Assembly: GCA_947258565.1 (NCBI GenBank)
Contig: CAMYJB010000002.1
Location: forward strand, 62,001-126,000
Reading direction: 5' to 3'
Length of the DNA stretch: 64,000 nt
From: an uncultured Woeseiaceae bacterium
Lineage (GTDB): Bacteria; Pseudomonadota; Gammaproteobacteria; Steroidobacterales; Woeseiaceae
Position numbers and translations under genes: made by a program. The notes beneath the pieces were generated by a model that had not been told where the DNA came from, ran no database searches, and saw only the letters and a program-made list of their open reading frames with translations. Positions 17,701 through 25,714 of the stretch are shown here, piece after piece. Positions within the stretch are counted from its first letter, which is position 1. Each line of letters opens with the position of its first letter.

Positions 17701-19120
17701 CGACATCGCCGGATGCGCGTACGCCCCGACCAGCGAGGTCCGGATAGGCTCGCCGCAGCGCATCGAGCAGCACTTCGCGCTTGGGCTGCCCGCCCGCCGG
17801 GTCGTCGAACGACACGCCGAGGAACAGCGTCACGTTTGCGGGCAGATCGTCCCGCGTGCAGAGCTCGGCGAGGTCGGCGACGCAGAGCGGCAGGCCGCCG
17901 ACGCCGTAGACGACGGACTGGCAGGCCTCGCGGGGCCCGCTGCGCGAGCGCTCCAGGCTCGCGCGGATTTCGCGCATTAGTGGCGGGTCTGCGGCGAGCG
18001 GCACATTCACGCGTTCGAGTACGAAAGCGCGCTGTCGTCCTTCGAGTGCCGCGGCAATGGCCTCGGCAGGGAACGGCCTGAGCGCGTGGATGCCAAGGAC
18101 GCCCACCTTGAGCCTGTGATGCTTGCGGATGAAGTCAGCCGCGAGTCGGGCGGTCTCGATGGCCGAGCCTTGTGCGACCAGGACCGTTGCCGCGTCGTCC
18201 ACCCGGTAACGGGACACCGTCTCGTGCCGGCGGCCGGTCTTGCGCGCGAATTCTGCGAGCGCATTTTCCAGGGATTCGCCGGCGAAACTGTCGAAGAACG
18301 GACCACGGGCAAGGGCGCCGAGGGCGAAACTCCCGGCGTCGAACAGGGCGCCGGTGAGCACGGGCTCGTCGAGGTCGTGCCAGGCGGGGACGCGGCTCCG
18401 CGTGTCGCCGAACAATAGCCGCTGCGCTTCGGTGGGCGAGTCCAGCGGGTCATCGGGGGCGCCGAGCAGTGCGCTCACCTGTGCCGGCGACAGCAGGCGC
18501 ACGTCCTGGGCCGCAAGCGCAGTCTGCTCGCCATCCATGACGACCATGACGGGAACGAGCGCTTCTTCCGCGACGCGGCGCCCGACGTAGGTGAAATCGA
18601 CGGCCTCCTGGACGTTGGCAGCGAACAGGATGCAGAAGCCTGCGTCGGCGCCGAGGTGCACGGTCTCGTGCCCGGTGCCTGGCGCCGAGCCGTGCGCCGT
18701 GGCGGCGCGTGCGCCCACGTGCAGGACCAGCGGCACGTGTTTACCGGCAGCCGAGATCAGCAGATCCTGTGACGCTGCAATGTCCGTGCCCGACAGGAAT
18801 GCCGTCGCGCGGCGTCCCGCGAGCGCGAGGCCCGTGGCTGCGGCAACCATGCCGCGCGGCCCTTCGGCTGACTGCTCGGCGAGCGCCTGGCCGAAGAGGT
18901 TGGTGCCGTTAGCGACTTCGCCGAGCCAGATGCTGTCGGCCGGATCGACCGGTGCGGCGCCACCGAGCACGGCATGCGTGGCGATCCCGGCTTCGGACAA
19001 AGCGACGGCGGTATTGCCGTCCAGCACCGTGTCGAGGCCTTCTTCACGGATGTCGGAGCCAGCCGGTGCGCCGAATACCTTGCGGTACCAGCGGATCGCC
19101 GTGTCACGCATCGCGGCCAT
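14738..19120 (-). CDS. 1460-residue PFOR-derived Fe-S protein with degenerate thiamine site
   Basis: Domains follow the order of pyruvate:ferredoxin oxidoreductase. A pyrimidine-type domain (residues 30-210: TVLDGNTAVA, SAEGPRGMVAAATG, HVGARAATAHGS, MVVMDGEQT) is followed by a PFOR domain II (312-390: QGSAIETARLAAD, LRPFPAEAI). A diverged gamma-like region leads to two [4Fe-4S] motifs, C726/729/732/736 and C860/863/866/870, with about 120 residues between them instead of roughly 50. A beta-like domain (about 920-1290) and a coiled-coil tail end the protein. The YPITP substrate motif, the CAGCGE cysteines and the GDGW...N thiamine motif are not recognisable. Electron wiring or scaffolding seems more likely than catalysis. 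The start overlaps the rnfB stop (TGATG). Confidence 0.72.
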   Translation of the reverse strand: MAAMRDTAIRWYRKVFGAPAGSDIREEGLDTVLDGNTAVALSEAGIATHAVLGGAAPVDPADSIWLGEVANGTNLFGQALAEQSAEGPRGMVAAATGLALAGRRATAFLSGTDIAASQDLLISAAGKHVPLVLHVGARAATAHGSAPGTGHETVHLGADAGFCILFAANVQEAVDFTYVGRRVAEEALVPVMVVMDGEQTALAAQDVRLLSPAQVSALLGAPDDPLDSPTEAQRLLFGDTRSRVPAWHDLDEPVLTGALFDAGSFALGALARGPFFDSFAGESLENALAEFARKTGRRHETVSRYRVDDAATVLVAQGSAIETARLAADFIRKHHRLKVGVLGIHALRPFPAEAIAAALEGRQRAFVLERVNVPLAADPPLMREIRASLERSRSGPREACQSVVYGVGGLPLCVADLAELCTRDDLPANVTLFLGVSFDDPAGGQPKREVLLDALRRAYPDLAGRGVRASGDVAARVSPASTVIAIRRMDAALGRTLLETAAALLHKLDEGRVRSRPATSWDGWSDVQTDWLVVGDDTMLDPGDGLVADVAVDAIRSQITLLGQGRTFPVAAADNGDRPERLLGALFGSLLDAGLIDHKARRIVSARRALLEGVDAARRDAMTEAFQAGLEQIGESTPVAPEAAAGVTAWEGEAPAAVRHLGRDDDVFASLPRFWDQAGVLYRDGEAGRLTADPFLATGTMPPLSATFNTTSGKRSRMPVFDPAPCTGCGKCWTNCPDSAIGVVSLAPAALIDAGIRLASADAVRPVAAKLATRIIAANRKSEDVAPAFGTLLDDAYAWLKDKMPLDEDRKKAIDEGISGIVRELGALPVAVTQPFFHDAEAVKKDAAELLSIVINPDACKSCGICVHSCEDEALQPVEQDPDVLARARDLWSVFSATPDTTSGTIERIADNAEIGKMSSILLSRYCQFVMSGGDPAEAGSGEKIAVRLALAATEFHQQPLVQNFATSLADAGESVATLVEETLSHTLAVDDLEAVSERLRTTSSPRVDLHELAESVGQSGGDHSVDTDNLLRLLELSTRIRAAHHDLVAGAHGLGRARYGLAVSGGSTAAWAGAFPHNPFQAPVVIDMTGDAAQLAAGLVEGHLHETTEMVRLLRLARLEIDQADGIEWKRAALADLHWQDLSEDELELCPPLVLIGSDEMLAGPGLGQLIWLLNSGLPVKMLILSDLDFGLRESQTNDPRSSLGLLALAQRKAFVAQTSIANPVHLGESMLQALAWEGPALLQVYAPSPGRHGFETRQTIDIARLALDSRTLPVFRYDPHGDGVFGSRLSLDGNPAPDETRVSTDGNGRDLTPADWAFRQDRFASQFAPLTANAPAPTPLDEWLQLDDKGRHNKTPYVADGDADDEQRFAVSAAVADVAAGCLANWRTLQELAGIVTPFTERVEAEIRAAVAAEHAAELDAQKQASEAEIKAIREQTQTEIAAQIRSRLLALASRKRS

Positions 19121-19962
19121 CAGGCGGTGCCCGCTTTCCGGGACGCCTGGTCCTGGAATTGTTCGCGTTCGAGCCAGACGATCGAGCGGGTCGGGCAGCG
19201 GAATATGGCATCGGGCCTGGGCTCGCCGCCGGACGAATAGTCGATGACGGGCAGGTTGTCCTGCATCGTAATCAGTCCCGGGGAGGCATCGGCAGCGCAG
19301 CGTCCACAGGCATCACAGGCCACGTTGCAGAGCTGCGTGGCGGCCTCACCCGCGAGCGGGATATTGCACTGCACGTAGAGGTTCTGGCTCAGGGGCACGA
19401 GTTCGAACAGGTCGCGCGGGCATGCTGCCGTGCAATCCGGGCAGGCGGTACATTTCTCGGTGTCCACCTGCGGCAGTCCGTTCGCGTTCATGTGGATCGC
19501 ATCGAAGGTGCAGGCACGTTCGCAATCGGCAAGACCGAGGCAGCCCCATGCGCAGCCTTTGCCGCCGCCCGACACCAGCGCCGCCGCCCGGCAGCCCTCG
19601 AATCCCTGGTACTCGGCGATCTGGTTTGCCTGTGCACGGCCACCGGCGCAGCGCAGCCTGGCGACCAGTTTCTCCTGGCTGCCCGCATCGACCTGCAGAT
19701 AGTCCGCGATCTCCTCAATGGCATCGGCGGTGCTTACCGTGCACTGGCTCGGCTGGACTTCGCCGGCGACGAGCTTCTCCGCGAACGGCAGACAGCCCGG
19801 CTGCCCGCAGGCGCCGCAGTTAGTGCCGGGCAGGAGTTCGTTGGTTGCTTCGATCCGCGGATCCTCGTCCACCTTGAGGAAGCGCTGCGCGATGGCCAGG
19901 ATCGCGCCGAAGAACAGGCCGATGCCTACCATGATTGCGGGCGCTACGAGGATGCTGTTCAT
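19120..19962 (-). CDS. rnfB: RnfB, polyferredoxin subunit of Rnf complex
   Basis: A 280-residue protein with an N-terminal membrane anchor and the RnfB Fe-S domain NCGACGQPGCLPFAEKLVAG, followed by the conserved segment GCAWGCLGLADCERACTFDA and further ferredoxin cysteines (CTACPDCTAACP, CNVACDACGRCAADAS). It accepts electrons from ferredoxin and passes them to the other Rnf subunits. The C-terminal 50 residues end in a CPTRSIVW motif, typical of the longer RnfB proteins. Its placement is unusual: it sits between the two giant PFOR-like genes rather than next to rnfA. ATG 19962 overlaps the preceding stop; the TTG one codon earlier is less likely. Confidence 0.94.
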   Translation of the reverse strand: MNSILVAPAIMVGIGLFFGAILAIAQRFLKVDEDPRIEATNELLPGTNCGACGQPGCLPFAEKLVAGEVQPSQCTVSTADAIEEIADYLQVDAGSQEKLVARLRCAGGRAQANQIAEYQGFEGCRAAALVSGGGKGCAWGCLGLADCERACTFDAIHMNANGLPQVDTEKCTACPDCTAACPRDLFELVPLSQNLYVQCNIPLAGEAATQLCNVACDACGRCAADASPGLITMQDNLPVIDYSSGGEPRPDAIFRCPTRSIVWLEREQFQDQASRKAGTA

Positions 19963-22433
19963 CAATTAAACGGTGCTGCTCGCGCGATCAGTTCGTCGAG
20001 ATTTGCTTCGTCGGGGTTCAGCGGTTTGCCGGGATGGATGCACTTGGCCGGGCAGATCTCGGCCGCCCTGACGAGGTCCTCGAAGGTACCGGCAGTCGGA
20101 TCCGTGAGGTACGCCTGCTTATCGTCGTTGTAAGCGAACATCATCTTGTTGATGTCCATACAGTCGTCGCAGGTCGTACAGGCCGGCGTGTCGAGCCAGG
20201 GTTCGTCGAAACTGAGCTCCTCCTCGGGCTCCTCGGCGTCTGCCGGCTCGGGTTCCGCCGCGGCTTCGGTCTCGTCGGCTTCGGCCGGCGCCTCGACCTC
20301 GGCAGGGCGTGCAGCCGGCATCGTTGCGAGCTGGCCGCCGTCGGTAAGCATGCCGGACAGGTCCGCTCCCATGAGCACGTCGACAAGCTGCCCCATGGCC
20401 TCGCCGGCTGCCTCCGTGCGAACGGACTCCAGTTCTTCTGCATGCTCCTTACGCAGCTGCTCGCGTTCGGCCTCCAGTTCAGCGCGCTGCTCTTCGATGA
20501 TCCGTTCGATCGCTTCCTCGACGTAGTAGTTCTGCACGCCGGCGAGCTCCTGCAGGGCGTGCCAGTAGTTGAGGCGATCCCGGCAGGCGAAAATAAGTGC
20601 GCGCGATACCACCAGCCGGACCAGTACGCCGTCCTCGCCGATGCCCCACACGAACGGGACGAGGCGATCGCGGCGCTCCTCGTCTGCGTCGAGGTACTCG
20701 GCCACGGTGACCAGCTCTTCCGGCGCGATGCCGGTCGGCACCATGCGGAAGTGCTCGTGCAGAGCCGGCATCAGCAACGCATAGTCGGCAAACGTAAATG
20801 CCAGCTCCATGGTCGTCTCTTCGCCGTCGGCGCTGCGGTAGTCCAGCGTCTCGACCGGCCAGTCGGCATCCGGCTGCGGATTGCCGTCGAACCTGACGCG
20901 CTTCGCGGCCTGATCGCCGGCGTCCGGGTCGATGAGCAGGAACGGGTGTGCGCGGCTCTCCAGGGCCGCGCTGGCAACGAACCAGGGTTCGAGGATCGGC
21001 TTGGTCGATTGCGTCTGCGTGCCGCGGTTGATCAGGTGCAGGCTCGTGCGGTTGCTGTCGATGGCGCACGTAAAACCTGCCAGCAGGCCCTCATGGCGCG
21101 CCGCCGATGTCTGCGCCACGACGACCTGGCGATGGCCGATGCCGAAGTTCGCCAGCTCGAAGCGATACGCGTCGAAGGGGCCCTCGCCGGGTTTCACAGC
21201 CGGATTGTCGTAGGCGCGCACCCATGTAAGCACGTGCACCGGCAACCGTGAGCCGAGCAGGTGCGAGAACGCGGACAAGCCGTCGGTGGCGAGGTAGTCG
21301 GCTGACTCCAGGGCCACCGCGCGCGGCACGAGCTGCAGCTCCTCGTCGGAGAATGCCTGCCAGTCGAAACTGGCGAACCATGAATCGTGCACGGCCGGAT
21401 CGTATTGATCATCGAGTTCGAGGCCGGCGATGCGCAATGCCGCAAACAGGCGGGCGAAGCGCCCGGCGTCGTCGAGGAACAGCTCGCTTGCGGTCGCGCA
21501 CGCCTCGTAGCTCTCGACGATATCCAGATCGGTTTGTTCGGCGAACCAGGGATTGAGGACGCGGCCCGCAATTCGAACCAGCACGGCGTCATCGTCCCAG
21601 GACTGCAACTCGCCGAGCGCGCTCTCTATCCGGGATCGCCGTTCGGGCGCCATCTCCTGCGAACCCTGCGACCGTTTACCGAGCATTCCCGACAAGGCAT
21701 CGCTGTCCAGGTGGCGCCCCGCAGGACCCACGCTGCCGCTCACGCTCTCCGGTTCGTTGCCCTCTGTCGACTTGGACTGCTCGACAAGGAGCAGCGACTC
21801 GAGCGCGGCGGCGCGCTTCTCGACCTCGCGGCGCAGTTCGTTGCGGTGCGGCGCGAGCAGGTGCCGGATCGCGTGCACAAAGAGGTGCAGCGGCACGTCG
21901 GGCCCGTAGCCGAGGTACTGGCTGCCTTCCGCCACCGTGGCTCCCAGCTTGGCCAGATCGGCTGCGAGTGTCTCGCGGTTGTCGCCCGTGAGCTGCAGGT
22001 GCTCTTGCAGCGCCTCTGCCGCCTCCGAGAACAGCGGCGGCGCGTCGACCGGATCAGGCCCCGTCAGCTTTTGCCGAAGGAAGCGTTCCAGCCACGGCAG
22101 ATTGTCCTTGAGTATCTTCGCCTGCCCGGCGGCCGGCGCGAAGGTCTCGATCGACTCCGCCAGGTGCTCGGAGAGCGGGCTCGCCAGCGCGGTCTCCGGC
22201 GCTTCGCCACGCGGCACGAGGTAGAGCGGATACTGGTAGCGGATTGCCGAGGAATCCCGGTAGGGATTGAGGAGCGCGGGCAGAACTGCACCGGCGGGCG
22301 GCGACGTCGACGCGGCTGCCGACGGTTCACCGTAATGAAATCGGCGCAGCAGCCTGATCACGGCTGCACCCTCTTCGACTTCCGTCCGCGCCGTTTCCAC
22401 GGCGGACGTCTTGTTTTCGGCTGCGGAGTCCAT
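19962..22433 (-). CDS. 823-residue protein: degenerate PFOR beta-like domain, coiled coil, C-terminal ferredoxin
   Basis: I recognise no catalytic family over the first 300 residues. From about residue 320 the protein is clearly related to the C-terminal region of the 1460-residue neighbour: WQAFSDEELQLVPRAV against WQDLSEDELELCPPLV, then LPVHVL against LPVKML and VVVAQTSAARHEGLL against FVAQTSIANPVHLGE, ending with WHALQELAG against WRTLQELAG. A charged coiled coil (about 590-640) and an acidic Pro/Glu linker lead to a ferredoxin-like end with C752, C755, C758, C794 and C798. Neither protein keeps the thiamine motif. It lies 12 bases after korB and overlaps rnfB. An adaptor carrying electrons from KorAB to RnfB is the natural hypothesis. 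Confidence 0.68.
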   Translation of the reverse strand: MDSAAENKTSAVETARTEVEEGAAVIRLLRRFHYGEPSAAASTSPPAGAVLPALLNPYRDSSAIRYQYPLYLVPRGEAPETALASPLSEHLAESIETFAPAAGQAKILKDNLPWLERFLRQKLTGPDPVDAPPLFSEAAEALQEHLQLTGDNRETLAADLAKLGATVAEGSQYLGYGPDVPLHLFVHAIRHLLAPHRNELRREVEKRAAALESLLLVEQSKSTEGNEPESVSGSVGPAGRHLDSDALSGMLGKRSQGSQEMAPERRSRIESALGELQSWDDDAVLVRIAGRVLNPWFAEQTDLDIVESYEACATASELFLDDAGRFARLFAALRIAGLELDDQYDPAVHDSWFASFDWQAFSDEELQLVPRAVALESADYLATDGLSAFSHLLGSRLPVHVLTWVRAYDNPAVKPGEGPFDAYRFELANFGIGHRQVVVAQTSAARHEGLLAGFTCAIDSNRTSLHLINRGTQTQSTKPILEPWFVASAALESRAHPFLLIDPDAGDQAAKRVRFDGNPQPDADWPVETLDYRSADGEETTMELAFTFADYALLMPALHEHFRMVPTGIAPEELVTVAEYLDADEERRDRLVPFVWGIGEDGVLVRLVVSRALIFACRDRLNYWHALQELAGVQNYYVEEAIERIIEEQRAELEAEREQLRKEHAEELESVRTEAAGEAMGQLVDVLMGADLSGMLTDGGQLATMPAARPAEVEAPAEADETEAAAEPEPADAEEPEEELSFDEPWLDTPACTTCDDCMDINKMMFAYNDDKQAYLTDPTAGTFEDLVRAAEICPAKCIHPGKPLNPDEANLDELIARAAPFN

Positions 22434-22445
22434 GGTCGTTCCGGG

Positions 22446-23402
22446 TCAGATGGCGAAATGGTCCAGCGCTTCGTTGAGGCCGGCGAGCCTTTCCTCTGCC
22501 GTCATCTCGAGGCCGGCTGCCGACATCAGGTCGTAACGCGGCGCATCGGGATTGAGGTAGAGAATCCCGAGTGGCAGTTCGTCCGGGTTCTCGGCGAATT
22601 CGCGCGCGGCGTGAATATCGGACGGATCGTGCTCCGCATGATTCGGGAACTGGCGTTTGACAGTATCGTCGACCTGCACGCCCTTCTCGTGCGTCAGCAA
22701 CTTCAACCTCGCAGGTTCGTCCTGCAGCGTCTTGCCGATGGATTCGACGTAGACAGGACAACGCTGGATGATTCTTACGAAACTCGTCCCCTTGTGCGCG
22801 TGGGCTTTCTTGATCACTTCGTGCCGCAACTGTGCATTCCAGTCCACGATCTGCGCGATGAAGGAGATGTTCGTGATGCCCAGCGTCACGGTCAGCGGGT
22901 TCATCGGCGGCAGCAGCGCACCCGAGGGATGGGTATTGGTCGGTACGTCCAGCGGCGTCGTCGGCGAGGTCTGTTTCTTCGTCAGCCCGTAGATGCCGTT
23001 GTCGAAGACCAGTACCGTCAGGTCCATGTTGTAGCGCATCGCATGGATCCAGTGAGCGGCGCCGATCGAGAAACAGTCGCCGTCGCCCGTCGCGACCCAC
23101 ACATCGAGATCCGGGCGCCGCGACTTGACGCCGCAGGCGACCGGCAGGGCGCGCCCGTGCAGGCCGTGAAAGCCGTAGGTATTCATGTAATGGGGAAGCC
23201 GGCTGGAGCAGCCGATACCCGACACGGCTACGGTCTTTTCGGGTTTGAGCTGCGCGTCACGGCACACCCGGTGCACTGCCGCCAGGATGCCGTGGTCACC
23301 GCAGCCCGTGCACCAGCGTGGTTCGGCGCCGCAGTAATCTTCCAGCGTGAAATAACGTTCCTTGACTTCGAGAGACCAGTCACCTTTCAAGCCGAACATC
23401 AT
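22446..23402 (-). CDS. korB: 2-oxoacid:ferredoxin oxidoreductase beta subunit
   Basis: A 318-residue thiamine-pyrophosphate subunit. The cysteines in PRWCTGCGDHGI and SGIGCSSRLPHYM hold the [4Fe-4S] cluster, and the thiamine motif is intact (TGDGDCFSIGAAHW ... VFDNGIYGLTKKQTSPT). With KorA it oxidatively decarboxylates a 2-oxoacid, most likely 2-oxoglutarate, to the acyl-CoA and reduces ferredoxin. The preference for 2-oxoglutarate is inferred from similarity to two-subunit KorAB enzymes and is not proven. It overlaps korA by 4 bases, in contrast to the two degenerate PFOR-like proteins downstream, which keep no such site. Confidence 0.92.
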   Translation of the reverse strand: MMFGLKGDWSLEVKERYFTLEDYCGAEPRWCTGCGDHGILAAVHRVCRDAQLKPEKTVAVSGIGCSSRLPHYMNTYGFHGLHGRALPVACGVKSRRPDLDVWVATGDGDCFSIGAAHWIHAMRYNMDLTVLVFDNGIYGLTKKQTSPTTPLDVPTNTHPSGALLPPMNPLTVTLGITNISFIAQIVDWNAQLRHEVIKKAHAHKGTSFVRIIQRCPVYVESIGKTLQDEPARLKLLTHEKGVQVDDTVKRQFPNHAEHDPSDIHAAREFAENPDELPLGILYLNPDAPRYDLMSAAGLEMTAEERLAGLNEALDHFAI

Positions 23403-25543
23403 TCTGCTCCTTCCATCTGTTCGAGGGTTTCGTCAATGACCCGGCCGATGGTGGCGGGTGACAACGGGTGGCCCGGGACCTTGGACCAGCAGTCAATATC
23501 CATGAGCGTGTGCGCGCGCAGTGCGTACGCGAGCTGTGCGTAACGCCGGTTTTCGATACCGGACAACGGTGCGTCGGGCGCGTCGCTGTAGTTGAGTTCG
23601 ATGGTCTTGATCTTCCTGAATCTCGAGAAGATCTCCTTGAGGCCGGGTTCCAGCGGCGACAGGAACCTGAGGTGCACCGAGGACACGTTCTTGCCGGCGG
23701 CCCGAGCCAGGTCGACCGCTTCCTCGATAGCGCCGATTGTCGAACCCCAGCCGACGATCAGCAGATCGCCTTCGGGATCGCCATGTACCTCGGGTGCCTT
23801 CAGCGTCGCCGCCAGCGCGGCCAGCTTGCGGCTGCGCATGTCCATGCCTTCCTGGTTGGACCTCGTGTCGTAGGCAATCTTGCTGTTGCGGTTGTGGGCA
23901 AGGCCCGTGAGGATGTATTCGCCGCCGCGCATGCCGGGAATCGGGCGTTCCGACAGCCCGGTCTTTTCATCCCAGTCATACGGCGGCACGTTCCTGTCCC
24001 ACGGCGACTGGTCGATCGGCGGGGCGAACCACTCGTCCGTCACGTCGGGCCGCTCGATCGCCTGCACGCCCGTGGCCAGGTTGGCGTCGGTGAGGATCAG
24101 CACCGGCGTGCGGAATGACTCGGCAAGCTTGCGGGCCATGACTACGAAATGGAAACACTCCGAAATCGTCGATGCGGCCAGCACCACCTTGGGCGCATCG
24201 CCCGGCGCGCCGAAGAGCGCGGCAAGCAGGTCGCCCTGCTCGATCTTGGTCGGCAACCCTGTCGCCGGGCCGCCGCGCTGCACGTCAATGATCACGAGCG
24301 GGATCTCGGCCATAACGGCGAGGCCGATCATCTCGGTCTTGAGCGCTATACCGGGACCGGAGGTAATCGTACAGGCGGTTTTGCCGGCATACGAGGAGCC
24401 GATCGCGAAGCCGATGGCGGCAATCTCGTCCTCGGCCTGGTGCACGAAACCGCCGGTCAGGTGAAAGTCCTCGGCCAGGTAATGCGAGGCGGACGTCGCG
24501 GGCGTGATCGGGTACATGGCAACCATTTCGATACCGGCGGCCATGACGCCGAGGCCGGCGGCCTGGTTGCCGTTTATGACCACGACCGAATCGAGCCGGT
24601 CCTCCGGCGCCGTCGTGATGCTGAACTGGTAGTCGATGTTGTCGCGGGCGAACGCGTAGCCGGCGTAGAGCAGGTCATGGTTGATCTTGATGACCGTGTC
24701 GCTCTTCTTGCGGAAAATCTTGGCGATTTCTTCCTTCGCCATTGTCGTGTCGCGGTCATAAATGTGGCAGAGCATACCGAGCACGAACATGTTCTTGCCC
24801 TTGCGCGGGTCGGACACGATCTTGAGGCATTCCTGCTGGATCGGCAGCTCGTGCACGACCAGGCCACGCTGCTTGAAGTCGGCGAGCGCTTCGGCGTACT
24901 GCTCGCGCACGGCCGGCTCGGGGTCCTCGGCCCACATGTTTTCGAGGAGCACGACGGTGCCTTCCCTGTAGGCGCCGTTCTGGATGCGGGAGTAAAGGAC
25001 CTGCTCGTTGAAGGCGACGACCATGTCGGCTTCGTTGCCCATGTTGGTCATGTACTTCGACCCCATGCGCACGCGGATGCCACTGGCGCCCTGTTGCGAA
25101 CGCGCCGGCGGCTGTATCTCGGCCGGGATGATTTCGACGGTCCACACGCCGTTGCCCATCTTGCCGCTGACGAGGCCCATGAGCTGGCCGCATTTCTGCG
25201 CCCCCTCGCCGGAGTCACTGACGATTTCGACGATGTGCTGATCCACCGCGATCGGACCGGCCTGTGATTTCCCGTTGCGGCTCTCGCGATTTCCCGGGCT
25301 CTGCTTGCCCTCGTCTGTCTCGCCGCCTCTGAGGGCCTTTACCTTCTCGATTTCGCTGCGGAATTCCTCGATGACCTCCCAGCGCGTCGCGCGCGCGGCT
25401 TCCAGATCGTGGGTGTGCAGCGAGCGCCGCAGGTCGTAGCCGAGCTCGTCTCGCAGAGTACGCGGCACGGCGACCTTGACCCACCAGGTCTTATCGCGTT
25501 TGAACAAGTACCTGGTATCGCCCTCTACATGTGAATCTGACAT
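23399..25543 (-). CDS. korA: 2-oxoacid:ferredoxin oxidoreductase alpha/gamma subunit with N-terminal integrase-like (DUF6538-type) domain
   Basis: A 714-residue fusion. From residue 100 on it is a normal KorA: gamma domain (DSGEGAQKCGQLMG), then the alpha domain with YPITPATSASHYL (344-356), HQAEDEIAAIGFAIG and TGLPTKIEQGDLLAALFG. The first 70 residues are different: YLFKRDKTWWVKVAVP, then LRRSLHTHDLEAARATRW. That is the pattern of the DUF6538-type N-terminal domain of tyrosine recombinases, ahead of a charged linker (71-98). A good GAGGAG site six bases before the ATG at 25543 supports translation of the extension. Residue 122 is the next internal Met and would cut into the gamma domain. First gene of the Kor-Rnf operon. 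Confidence 0.9.
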   Translation of the reverse strand: MSDSHVEGDTRYLFKRDKTWWVKVAVPRTLRDELGYDLRRSLHTHDLEAARATRWEVIEEFRSEIEKVKALRGGETDEGKQSPGNRESRNGKSQAGPIAVDQHIVEIVSDSGEGAQKCGQLMGLVSGKMGNGVWTVEIIPAEIQPPARSQQGASGIRVRMGSKYMTNMGNEADMVVAFNEQVLYSRIQNGAYREGTVVLLENMWAEDPEPAVREQYAEALADFKQRGLVVHELPIQQECLKIVSDPRKGKNMFVLGMLCHIYDRDTTMAKEEIAKIFRKKSDTVIKINHDLLYAGYAFARDNIDYQFSITTAPEDRLDSVVVINGNQAAGLGVMAAGIEMVAMYPITPATSASHYLAEDFHLTGGFVHQAEDEIAAIGFAIGSSYAGKTACTITSGPGIALKTEMIGLAVMAEIPLVIIDVQRGGPATGLPTKIEQGDLLAALFGAPGDAPKVVLAASTISECFHFVVMARKLAESFRTPVLILTDANLATGVQAIERPDVTDEWFAPPIDQSPWDRNVPPYDWDEKTGLSERPIPGMRGGEYILTGLAHNRNSKIAYDTRSNQEGMDMRSRKLAALAATLKAPEVHGDPEGDLLIVGWGSTIGAIEEAVDLARAAGKNVSSVHLRFLSPLEPGLKEIFSRFRKIKTIELNYSDAPDAPLSGIENRRYAQLAYALRAHTLMDIDCWSKVPGHPLSPATIGRVIDETLEQMEGAE

Positions 25544-25559
25544 ACCTAACTCCTCGCCG

Positions 25560-25579
25560 CAGCTCCGTCAGCAGAGCTG
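25560..25579 (-). promoter_or_regulatory. Leader hairpin upstream of korA
   Basis: CAGCTC (25560-25565) and GAGCTG (25574-25579) form a perfect 6-base inverted repeat about 17 bases upstream of the korA start codon, just before its ribosome-binding site. In the mRNA it would form a small hairpin with an 8-base loop. It could protect the 5' end or affect initiation. There is no T-run, so it is not an intrinsic terminator. Confidence 0.4.
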
Positions 25580-25700
25580 TACCTTTGTTTGCTCGTGATT
25601 CAATCGGGGTTCGGACGAATAAGTCCCTGAGAACCTCGGCGCTGGCTAATGCTGTCACCTGACCGTGTGTGGCGTCATCTCCCGTAGGAATAATCCGCAG

Positions 25701-25714
25701 TTCATATTAATCAA
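25701..25714 (-). promoter_or_regulatory. FNR/ANR-like box upstream of the kor-rnf operon
   Basis: On the minus strand the site reads TTGATTAATATGAA, nine of ten conserved positions of the FNR consensus TTGAT-N4-ATCAA. It lies about 160 bases upstream of korA in an otherwise gene-free 380-base stretch. I do not see a strong -10 element at the standard distance, so the transcription start is uncertain. An anaerobically activated Kor-Rnf operon makes metabolic sense because the ferredoxin enzymes are oxygen-sensitive. It could alternatively serve a plus-strand promoter. Confidence 0.45.

Noticed and set aside
21387-23543. 718-codon plus-strand ORF across korB and the 823-residue gene
   Set aside because: Antisense shadow in high-GC DNA; korB thiamine motifs prove the minus strand is coding.
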